Positions 18,378-25,598 of a DNA stretch of 64,000 nt are shown in pieces. The number at the start of each line of letters is the position of its first letter. The stretch's first letter is position 1. Origin of the DNA: SXTU01 sp964496695 (GTDB lineage Bacteria > Verrucomicrobiota > Verrucomicrobiia > Limisphaerales > SXTU01); the NCBI GenBank assembly GCA_964496695.1, contig CAZCBE010000023.1:4555-68554 (forward strand). Reading direction: 5' to 3'. Below the pieces are notes generated by a model. That model was not told the origin of the DNA. It did not search any database and worked only from the letters and a program-made list of their open reading frames with translations. The translations under genes and the position numbers were made by a program.

Positions 18378-18563
18378 ATGGAGTGCGGTGACTCGTCACC
18401 GCTTTCCGCAGGCGACTCGTCGCCGTCCACAAGCTGTTGCGACCTTGCGCCAAGCATCCCACAGCGCTCGCGCGAGCGGGCACGCCGCCCTGCATCGCAC
18501 CTGCAACCTCTCCGACGGCGACAAGTCGCCTGCGGAAAGCGGCGAGAACTCGCCGCACTCCAT
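18378..18563. repeat. 186-bp symmetric inverted-repeat element
   Basis: Two 50-nt arms (18378-18427 and 18514-18563) are near reverse complements. The left starts ATGGAGTGCGGTGACTCGTC and the right ends CTCGCCGCACTCCAT. The loop is 86 nt. Within each arm the units GACTCGTC/GGCGACAAGTCGCC form secondary hairpins. Conceptually translated arms give MECGDSSPLSAGD-type peptides on both strands, which could be miscalled as genes. Confidence 0.75.
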
Positions 18564-18708
18564 AGCGGTGCGCCGGACGGTTTGGTGCGTCAGCCACATG
18601 GCGTTGAAATCCTGTCCTCTTCGCCGTGCTATCCCAAAGATTCGTCGGGGCCTGAGCAGATTCTCAAGGCTCTTCGCTGTTCTCGGTGGAACTGAGAGAC
18701 GGGCAGGG

Positions 18709-18908
18709 AAATTCCAAGCTCCAAGTCCCAAGCTCCAAAGAAACTCCAAAGCCCAAATTTCAATTGTTCCGTGTGCCACGCCGCCAGCGCTTCCGTCTTG
18801 GTTTGGCCCTTGGCCCAAGGGCTGGTTCGGTCCCGCTGGCCCGTCCACTGCCGGGCGACGCCGCTCTTTGAAATTTGGAGTTTGGAACTTGGGCTTTGGA
18901 ACTTCTCC
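18709..18908. repeat. CCAAGCTCCAAG-type inverted pair
   Basis: Left block 18709-18768 is made of CCAAGCTCCAAGTCCCAAGC-like units; right block 18862-18908 carries the opposite orientation (TTTGGAGTTTGGAACTTGGG). The arms are imperfect. No coding potential. Confidence 0.55.
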
Positions 18909-19012
18909 CACACCCATTCCACTGACAACAGCGGAGAACCATTCTCCAGTCTCCCCTCTCTGTGCGCATCGCGTCTCTGTGGTCCATTCGGGCTGCGGCT
19001 GCATCGCTCAGT

Positions 19013-19030
19013 GGGGTGAACACCCCATGG
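19013..19030. repeat. Dispersed palindrome, copy F
   Basis: GGGGTGAACACCCCATGG, 73 bp upstream of the pyruvate kinase start codon. Identical to copy E. Confidence 0.75.
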
Positions 19031-19103
19031 TTTGGGCCGGACCACGCTCCTAGTTTCATCGGGTGTGCCGCCCGAACGCGGCGGCACTGGGCCGAAACCC
19101 GCG

Positions 19104-20591
19104 ATGCTTCCCCCTTGTAAAACCAAGCTCGTCTGCACGATTGGACCGGCCTCCGATTCGCCTGAGGTCATGCGGCAACTGCTCCAGGCGGGGATGAACA
19201 TCGCCCGGCTCAATTACTCGCACGGTGACTTCGCGAAACATAAGGCGGTGATTGCCGGCCTTCGCCAGGCGGCAAAGGCGGCCAGTCAGCAACTGACAAT
19301 CATGGCCGATCTCCCGGGGCCCAAGATTCGCATCGGGATGCTCACGCAGGATGTAGTCGAGCTGCAGCGGGGCGAGGTCTTCACGTTGACCACGGATGAA
19401 ATCATCGGTGATGCGCGGCGCGTCTCCGTGAACTTCCGGCGCCTCCCACAGGTGGTGAAGCCGGGCGATGTCCTCTTCCTCAACGATGGCATCATTCAAG
19501 TCGCCGTGACGCAGGTCACGGGCAACGAGGTCGCGTGCCGCGTGCTGGTTGGCGGCGAGTTGCGTTCGCACAAGGGACTGAATCTCCCCGGCATCGAACT
19601 GGGTGTCAGCGCGTTTACCACGCATGACCATGAGTGCCTGAAGTCCGCGTTGGCCAATGGCGTGGATGCAATCAGCCAGTCTTTCGTGGAAGGGCCGGAG
19701 GATGTGGCGGCGGTGCGAAAGGCCGCGGCCGAGCTGGGGCATCACCCGTTCATCATCGCCAAGATCGAGCGCGCCGGTGCGTTGGCGCACCTGGACGAAA
19801 TTTTGCAGGCCGCCGACGGCGTCATGATCGCGCGCGGCGATCTCGGGGTGGAAATCCCGATGGAACAGATTGCGGTGGTCCAGAAGCAATTGACCTGCAA
19901 GGCCAATTTGCTGGGGAAACCCGTGATTACCGCCACGCAGATGCTGGAGTCCATGGTGGATCACGCCCGCCCCACGCGCGCGGAAGCGACCGACGTGGCC
20001 AATGCCATCCTCGACGGCACGGACTGCGTGATGCTCTCCGAGGAATCGGCCACGGGGAAGTTCCCCGTCGAGGCGGTGAAGATGCTCGCCCGGATCGCGG
20101 TGGCCACGGAGCCGCATCGCGTCCACGGCCGCATGCGCGAGGTCTTCGCCGACTACGACCGGGTGCACGAGGTCCCGCTCGTGAAGCTCATGTCGCACAA
20201 TGTCCAGCAGACCGTGGATCACCTGGCCCCGACGGTGGTGATCGTCGCCACGGCCACCGGGCACAAGGCCCGGCTCATCTCGCGGTTCAAGCTGCCGGTA
20301 TGGACGGTGGCCGTCAGCCGCGCGGCCGCGACCTGTCAGGGGCTGCAATTCTCATACGGCGTGCATCCGGTCCACGCCCCGGAGCTGCCTCAGGATTGGA
20401 ACGCCTTCGCGCGGCAGTGGGTGCAAAGCCAGGGGCTGCCACCGGGACTGGTCGTGCTGACCTCCGGTCCTTCACCTGACCATCCCGAGGCGAATCACCG
20501 GCTGGAGGTCATGGATTTGTCTCATAAAAAACCGGCGGCTGAAACGCCCAAGAACGGACATTGCCATGACAGCCACAATCACGGTGGGTGA
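19104..20591 (+). CDS. pyk: Pyruvate kinase
   Basis: Phosphoenolpyruvate + ADP to pyruvate + ATP, the last step of glycolysis. The 495-residue product has all signature parts: KTKLVCTIGPAS, MNIARLNYSHGD, MADLPGPKIRIG, the B domain, FIIAKIERAGALAHLDEI, GVMIARGDLGVEIP, and KPVITATQMLESMVDHARPT. The C-terminal domain is complete, followed by a short His-rich tail (NGHCHDSHNHGG) that is not part of the usual fold and could bind metal. Start set at 19104 because it fits the family N-terminus; the longer frame reaches back into repeat copy F. Its last 26 bp overlap the next gene, so translation is likely coupled. It supplies the substrate of the decarboxylase encoded immediately downstream. Confidence 0.95.
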   Translation: MLPPCKTKLVCTIGPASDSPEVMRQLLQAGMNIARLNYSHGDFAKHKAVIAGLRQAAKAASQQLTIMADLPGPKIRIGMLTQDVVELQRGEVFTLTTDEIIGDARRVSVNFRRLPQVVKPGDVLFLNDGIIQVAVTQVTGNEVACRVLVGGELRSHKGLNLPGIELGVSAFTTHDHECLKSALANGVDAISQSFVEGPEDVAAVRKAAAELGHHPFIIAKIERAGALAHLDEILQAADGVMIARGDLGVEIPMEQIAVVQKQLTCKANLLGKPVITATQMLESMVDHARPTRAEATDVANAILDGTDCVMLSEESATGKFPVEAVKMLARIAVATEPHRVHGRMREVFADYDRVHEVPLVKLMSHNVQQTVDHLAPTVVIVATATGHKARLISRFKLPVWTVAVSRAAATCQGLQFSYGVHPVHAPELPQDWNAFARQWVQSQGLPPGLVVLTSGPSPDHPEANHRLEVMDLSHKKPAAETPKNGHCHDSHNHGG

Positions 20592-22233
20592 GTATCTGCT
20601 GGCCCGGCTGAAGGAGCTGGGGGTGGATCATCTCTTCGGAGTGCCGGGGGACTTCGTGCTGGGTTTTTTCAACCAGGTGATGAAGAGCCAGCTCAAGTAT
20701 GTCGGCACCTGCAATGAACTCAACGCCGCCTACGCTGCGGACGGCTACGCCCGCATCAAGGGCCTGGGTGCCTTCGCCTCGACCTTCGGCGTGGGCGAAC
20801 TCAGCGCAATCAACGGCGTGGCTGGAGCCTTCGCGGAACGGGTCCCGGTGGTGGTGATCACCGGCTCGCCGGCGACGACGCATTTCCGCAATCGCCCGCT
20901 GCTGCACCACACGCTGGGCGATTACCAGATCCCCCTGCGGATGTATGAGAAAATCACAGTGGCCTCCACCCAACTGGCCTGTGGTGAGACGGCCCCGGCG
21001 GAGATAGACCGGGTGTTGTCGGCGTGCCTGACCCATCAGCAGCCCGTCTATATCAGCCTGCCGGCGGACGTGGTGCTGATGCCTTGCCACCCACCGGAAG
21101 CCTTTCGTTTTCCCTCGCCCCGCCCCAGCGATCCGGATGCACTTCGGGAGGCCGTCAGGGAAGCGCTGGACATGCTGGAGCAGGCGCAGAAGCCGGTGGT
21201 CATCGGTGACGTGGAACTGATCCGCTTCAAGCTGCAGCAGGAATTCGCCGCCCTGTTGGAGCAGACGGGCTTTCCCTATGTCACCATGATGCTGGGCAAG
21301 ACCGTGCTCTCGGAACACCACCCGCAGTTCATCGGCCTCTTCGAAGGTGTCCGCAGCCGTGAGTATGTGCGCAACCGCGTCGCGTCCGCCGACTGCATCC
21401 TGCAACTGGGAGCCTTGATGACCGATTTCAACACGGGTGGTTTCACGACCCATCTCGATGATGCGAAGACGATCCGGGCGAACATCCGGTCCGTGAAGAT
21501 CAAGCATCACCTGTTCGAGAACGTGCGGCTGCAGGATTTCCTCCTCGGCCTGACGGAAAAGCTGTCCCGCCGTGATCCCGCCACGCTCGACATCCAGGGG
21601 GCGGTGGAGGGCTGCGTGCACCGGCGCACGTCGCCTTACCAGCCGGAAGCGGCAAGACCGGTCACGATCAAGCGCTTCTTCGACCGCATGAGCCACTTTC
21701 TGGAAGCGAACTCCATCGTCATCGCCGAAACCGGCGTGGCCCTTTTCAGCGCCGCCGAGATGCTGATGCCGGAAGGTGCCACGTTCATCGGGCAGACGTT
21801 CTACGGCTCCATCGGCTACACCGTCGGGGCGACGCTTGGCACGGCCATTGCCGCACCCGACCGGCGGAGCGTGCTCTTCGTGGGCGACGGAGCCTTTCAG
21901 GTCACCGGCCAGGAGCTTTCCACGATCATCCGGTATCAGCTCAAGCCCGTCATCTTTCTCCTCAACAACGACGGCTACACCATCGAGCGGGTGATCTGCG
22001 AGCGCCCTTACAACGACATCCAGCGCTGGCACTATCACAAACTCGTGGAGGTGTTTGGCGGCGGGCTGGGCCTGGATGTCCGCACGGAAGGGGAGCTGGA
22101 AACGGCGCTGGCCAGGGCCGCCACGGCGGACGGCGTTGTGTTCATCGAAGTCCACACCGAGCGGATGGACTGTCCCGAGGCGCTGCGCAGCGCCGGCCGT
22201 TCAATGGCGAAAACCAACCAGTTGGACCCATGA
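20566..22233 (+). CDS. pdc: Thiamine-diphosphate pyruvate (or indole/phenylpyruvate) decarboxylase
   Basis: Non-oxidative 2-keto-acid decarboxylase, most simply pyruvate to acetaldehyde + CO2. The length (555 residues) matches the PDC/IpdC family. Catalytic residues known from Zymomonas PDC are all visible: Asp29 in GVPGDF, cofactor-activating Glu51 in CNELNAAY, the His114-His115 pair in LLHHTLG, Glu474 in GYTIERV, and the ThDP/Mg motif from GDGAFQ to LLNND. Substrate cannot be fixed from sequence alone: PDC and indolepyruvate/phenylpyruvate decarboxylases share this core. Placement favours pyruvate, since the start overlaps the pyruvate kinase end by 26 bp and an alcohol dehydrogenase overlaps its stop (ATGA at 22230-22233). 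Bacterial PDC is uncommon. Confidence 0.88.
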   Translation: MTATITVGEYLLARLKELGVDHLFGVPGDFVLGFFNQVMKSQLKYVGTCNELNAAYAADGYARIKGLGAFASTFGVGELSAINGVAGAFAERVPVVVITGSPATTHFRNRPLLHHTLGDYQIPLRMYEKITVASTQLACGETAPAEIDRVLSACLTHQQPVYISLPADVVLMPCHPPEAFRFPSPRPSDPDALREAVREALDMLEQAQKPVVIGDVELIRFKLQQEFAALLEQTGFPYVTMMLGKTVLSEHHPQFIGLFEGVRSREYVRNRVASADCILQLGALMTDFNTGGFTTHLDDAKTIRANIRSVKIKHHLFENVRLQDFLLGLTEKLSRRDPATLDIQGAVEGCVHRRTSPYQPEAARPVTIKRFFDRMSHFLEANSIVIAETGVALFSAAEMLMPEGATFIGQTFYGSIGYTVGATLGTAIAAPDRRSVLFVGDGAFQVTGQELSTIIRYQLKPVIFLLNNDGYTIERVICERPYNDIQRWHYHKLVEVFGGGLGLDVRTEGELETALARAATADGVVFIEVHTERMDCPEALRSAGRSMAKTNQLDP

Positions 22234-23345
22234 GCCTCACGTCCCCGAACACCGTCCCGAAGCCGGAAACTGGGCCTGCCCACGGCGGAACGAACCCGGT
22301 CACGATGAAGGGCTTGGTTTACCACGGTCCGGGTCGGCTGGCCTGGGAGGAGCGTCCCAAGCCCCGGCTGGTCGAGGCCACGGATGCCATCGTGCGGATC
22401 ACCACGACGACCCTCTGCGGGACCGATCTGCACATCTTGAAGGGGGACGTGCCGTCCATCGCCGAGGGGCGCATCCTCGGGCACGAGGGCGTAGGGATGG
22501 TCGAGGAAGTCGGGAGCAGCGTCCTGGGTTTCCACGTCGGCGACAAAGTCCTGATTTCGCTGATTACTTCCTGCGGCCGGTGCAGCTTCTGCAAAAAGGG
22601 CATGTATTCCCATTGCCGCAACGGTGGCTGGCGGCTGGGCAACCAGCTTGACGGCACGCAGGCCGAATATGTGCGAATTCCCTATGCCGATACTGGTTTA
22701 TATCTGCTGCCACCCGAGGCCGACGAGGAGGCGGTGGTCATGCTCAGTTGCATTTTACCGACCGGCCTGGAATGCGGCGTGTTGAACGGGCAGGTGAAGC
22801 CGGGCGACACTGTGGCCATCGTGGGAGATGGTCCGGTGGGCCTCGCCACTTTGCTGATGGCTCAACTCTACTCGCCCTCCGAGCTTATCGTGATCGGCCA
22901 GAACAACACGCGCCTGGAGGCCGCCAAATCATTCGGCGCGACCCAGATCGTGAACAGCTCGGACGGCAAAGCGGTAGAGCGCGTCCTGGCCCTGACGCAG
23001 GGTGCTGGAGTGGATGTGGCGATCGAAGCCGTGGGGCTGCCTGCGACCTTCGACATCTGTCAGTCCATCATCGCCCCGGGCGGGCGCATCGCCAACGTGG
23101 GTGTGCATGGCAAGCCAGTCGAGCTGCGGCTCGACAAGCTCTGGAGTGCCAACCTCACGATCACCACCCGGCTGGTGGATGCGGGCTCGACGGCGATGTT
23201 GCTCCGGATGGTTCAATCAGGCCGCCTCGATGCCAAACGGCTCGTCAGCCACCGCTTCAAATTGTCGGCCATCATGCAGGCCTACGACACCTTCGCGAAT
23301 GCCGCCAAGGAACGGGCGTTAAAAGTGGTGCTCAAGAATGGCTAA
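22230..23345 (+). CDS. Zinc-dependent medium-chain alcohol dehydrogenase
   Basis: Probable NAD(P)H-linked reduction of acetaldehyde, or another aldehyde or ketone, to the alcohol. The 371-residue MDR enzyme has catalytic-zinc ligands in TLCGTD and GHEGVG, the structural-zinc lobe with four Cys in CGRCSFCKKGMYSHC, and the Rossmann motif VAIVGDGPVGLATLL. The first 25 residues extend beyond the usual family start, and an internal Met (MKGLVYHGPG) is an alternative initiator. The 22230 start is favoured because its ATG overlaps the decarboxylase stop as ATGA. The stop overlaps the aldolase start downstream. The alcohol product is inferred from the neighbouring decarboxylase. Confidence 0.9.
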   Translation: MSLTSPNTVPKPETGPAHGGTNPVTMKGLVYHGPGRLAWEERPKPRLVEATDAIVRITTTTLCGTDLHILKGDVPSIAEGRILGHEGVGMVEEVGSSVLGFHVGDKVLISLITSCGRCSFCKKGMYSHCRNGGWRLGNQLDGTQAEYVRIPYADTGLYLLPPEADEEAVVMLSCILPTGLECGVLNGQVKPGDTVAIVGDGPVGLATLLMAQLYSPSELIVIGQNNTRLEAAKSFGATQIVNSSDGKAVERVLALTQGAGVDVAIEAVGLPATFDICQSIIAPGGRIANVGVHGKPVELRLDKLWSANLTITTRLVDAGSTAMLLRMVQSGRLDAKRLVSHRFKLSAIMQAYDTFANAAKERALKVVLKNG

Positions 23346-24396
23346 GCCGCGCGTTGGAGCACGTTCTTTCAACATTATGACCAGACTCTCCATGGCGGCA
23401 ACTGCCGCGGCACTCATGGCTCACGGCAAAGGCATCCTTGCCGCGGATGAAAGCCTGCCGACCATCGGGAAGCGCTTTGCCGCCCTCGGCATTGCGTCCA
23501 CGGAGGACAACCGCCGCGCCTATCGCGAGCTGCTGTTCACGACCGCAGGTTTGGGCGAATTCATCAGCGGGGTGATTCTGTTCGACGAAACGATTCGCCA
23601 GCGGACCCGAGACGGCATTCTGATGCCGGAAACGCTCGCTCGGCAGGGCATCCTCACTGGCATCAAGGTGGATCAGGGCACCATCGCTCTGGCCGGTTCG
23701 GCCGGAGAAACGGTCACGGAAGGGCTTGATGGGCTTCGGGAGCGGCTGGCCGAGTATCGTGAGCTGGGCGCGCGTTTCACCAAGTGGCGCGCGGTGATCA
23801 CCATCGGCGAAGGACTTCCCACACGACGCTGCCTGGCCGCGAACGCGTCGGCGCTGGCGATGTTCGCGGGGCTGAGCCAGGAGGCGGGGCTGGTGCCGAT
23901 CGTGGAGCCGGAGGTCCTGATGAACGGCAGCCACGACATGGCACGTTGCGAAGAGGTGATGAGCATCACTTTGCAATGCGTGTTTGCCGCGCTGTTTGAA
24001 CAGCGGGTCGTATTGGAGGAAATGCTGCTCAAGCCAGGCATGGTGCTGTCCGGTGCGGATTGTCCGACCCAGGCCGACGTCGTGGCCGTGGGGGAGGCAA
24101 CGCTGCGTTGCTTGCGCCGCTCCGTGCCCGCCGCCGTGCCGGGGATCGTCTTCCTTTCGGGCGGGCAAAGCGACGAGGCGGCCACGCGGAGGCTCAATGC
24201 CATCTGCCGCCTCGGTGCCGGTCCCTGGCGGCTGAGTTTCTCCTTCGGCCGCGCGCTGCAAGCCCCCGCGATGAAACTGTGGCAAGGCTCTCAAGCCAAC
24301 GCCTGCGCGGCGCAAGTGGCGCTGCACCATCGCGCGCGATGCAACAGCGCCGCCGTGCTAGGCAAGTATTCCGAGACGATGGAAAGGTGTTCCTGA
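23338..24396 (+). CDS. Class I fructose-bisphosphate aldolase
   Basis: Schiff-base aldolase cleaving fructose 1,6-bisphosphate to the two triose phosphates. The 352-residue protein matches the eukaryote-like class I family: GILAADES, TGIKVDQG, FTKWRAVI, PIVEPEVL, Schiff-base Lys232 in MLLKPGMVLSG (codon 24031), LSGGQSDEAAT and LSFSFGRALQ. The family's C-terminal Tyr position reads GKYSETMERCS, truncated compared with animal enzymes. Start at 23338 overlaps the preceding stop by eight bases; Met at 23377 (MTRLSMAA) is the alternative and fits the family N-terminus slightly better. It ends the glycolysis/fermentation block. A metal-independent aldolase beside pyruvate kinase suggests this block supports glycolytic flux as a unit. 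Confidence 0.93.
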   Translation: MAKPRVGARSFNIMTRLSMAATAAALMAHGKGILAADESLPTIGKRFAALGIASTEDNRRAYRELLFTTAGLGEFISGVILFDETIRQRTRDGILMPETLARQGILTGIKVDQGTIALAGSAGETVTEGLDGLRERLAEYRELGARFTKWRAVITIGEGLPTRRCLAANASALAMFAGLSQEAGLVPIVEPEVLMNGSHDMARCEEVMSITLQCVFAALFEQRVVLEEMLLKPGMVLSGADCPTQADVVAVGEATLRCLRRSVPAAVPGIVFLSGGQSDEAATRRLNAICRLGAGPWRLSFSFGRALQAPAMKLWQGSQANACAAQVALHHRARCNSAAVLGKYSETMERCS

Positions 24397-24540
24397 ATCC
24401 GAGCCCGAGCCCTGCGCGCAGCATCACCCCTCGGGCACGGCGCGAGTGCGGGTGACCAGCGCAATGTCGGAACCGGCGCTGCCACGCAGCCAGATAACGC
24501 TCCTCGCCAAGCACCGGTCACGTCCTGCGGGCGAGCCGCT

Positions 24541-24861
24541 CCTCTGGACCTCGAAGACTACCTCGTTGAGCTTGTCATCAAGTTCGAGGAGCTGATCGAG
24601 TCCTGCAACGCTGGCAGCCGGAACGTTGAGTCGCTGTTCGAGGACTTGCTGAAGCTGACCCGGGCGCTGAGCGAGGAGGAGTTCGTCTTTTTCGGCTTTC
24701 TTACCCGTCCGGCACCAGAACTGAGCACCGACGAATGCGCGGAGGTGAAGCGGGTCGCTTGCTTGCTGCTGGATCGGCTGACGCACCGGGTGCACATCCT
24801 GGAAGCCAACGGGCAGAGCTACCGACTGCAAGATGCCAAGGGGCGGCTGAAGCGGAAGTGA
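24541..24861 (+). pseudogene. Fused remnants: type I restriction HsdR C-terminus and IstB C-terminus
   Basis: One reading frame contains two unrelated gene ends. From 24541 it reads LEDYLVELVIKFEELIESCN then AGSRNVESLFEDLLKL and FFGFLTRPAPELS, matching the C-terminal helical region of HsdR (DUF3387 type). From about 24765 it changes to LTHRVHILEANGQSYRL, the C-terminus of IstB, the ATPase helper of IS21 elements. The junction lies around LLDRL. No start codon or upstream domains exist, so neither part can work. It looks like a deletion that joined an inserted IS21 element to a decayed restriction gene. Confidence 0.6.
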
Positions 24862-25000
24862 GTCCAACGAACCATCGACCGCAGGCGGGCGCGAGCTGGA
24901 GGGGCTGGCAGCTCGCCCTCCTGCTCGTTTTACCTCGCTGCGAACTCCTCGGACTTGACCTCCCAGCCCAAAAACCGTTCTCGTCGACCCGGAAGATGTC

Positions 25001-25468
25001 TCACTTTTCGAACGCCACCCGCCGCACTTTTCGACCGCCGCTTATGTAAACGGTGACGGTGCGCTTGTAGTCGATCGGATGCGTCTCGACGATCAACGTC
25101 TTGGGGTTCTTGGGATCAACGGTGCCGAGGACGTCGCGAGCAATCCCTGGGTTGAAGAGCTTGCACTCCTTCGAGTCCATGCTGAACTGCTGGACCTGCC
25201 CCTGTGGCACGCCGGCGACGGCTTTCGCTTCTGGAGCCGCCACATACTCGGGGCCGACTAGGAAATCGCCGTCAGCGTCAACGGGCGGATTTACCCCGAG
25301 CTTGCCATCAAGCCGGGTGAACTTTGGTGTCCCCGGCGCATCGAAGGGACGAGTTGGCGGCTGTGGGCGATCCTGCTGCTTCTGCACGGCCGGCTTCTGG
25401 TCAGCACTGAACGCGGAGAGGGCGAGCACCATGAGGCCGAGCATGAGGGAATTGCGGCGGGAGATCAT
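25001..25468 (-). pseudogene. Truncated secreted esterase (N-terminal part only)
   Basis: From Met at 25468 the 155-residue frame has a signal peptide (NSLMLGLMVLALSAFSA), then DGDFLVGPEYVAAPE, GVPQGQVQQFSM and YKRTVTVYIS. These match the N-terminal part of enterochelin-esterase-like secreted esterases. The protein stops before the alpha/beta-hydrolase catalytic region (after GGRKVRRVAFEK), and no continuation is found in any frame between 25000 and the IstB remnant. The break coincides with the remnant at 24541-24861, so a rearrangement probably removed the 3' part. It is divergent from the tannase-like gene. Whether the remaining fragment is expressed is unknown. Confidence 0.6.
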
Positions 25469-25598
25469 GGGCGAAGGGTATTCAGAACCGCGCCAGAATG
25501 TCACGATGCCGTTCAATGTCGGCGGCCGACCGTGCGGACTGCGCCAGAAACACGGCAATTGTCATTGCGCTCCGGTTCCAGTAACACGCCGCTCAACC

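Larger units (their letters stand above)
18304..19103. other. Repeat-rich intergenic region
   Basis: 800 bp without a supported gene between the aldehyde dehydrogenase and pyruvate kinase. It contains three different repeat families: the 186-bp inverted repeat at 18378-18563, a CCAAGCTCCAAG-type inverted pair at 18709-18908, and palindrome copy F at 19013. Open frames across it are by-products of the repeats. The promoter of the glycolysis/fermentation block should lie near 19030-19100. Confidence 0.55.

Noticed and set aside
18396..19213. Possible small proteins between the aldehyde dehydrogenase and pyruvate kinase
   Set aside because: The frames translate inverted repeats and run through the copy F palindrome; they occur on both strands symmetrically.
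20509..22155. Long minus-strand open frame (548 codons) opposite the decarboxylase
   Set aside because: No recognisable family; its composition mirrors the GC-rich plus-strand gene, whose catalytic motifs are complete.
24424..24867. 147-codon minus-strand gene
   Set aside because: The opposite strand carries clear HsdR and IstB motifs in one frame; the minus frame has none.
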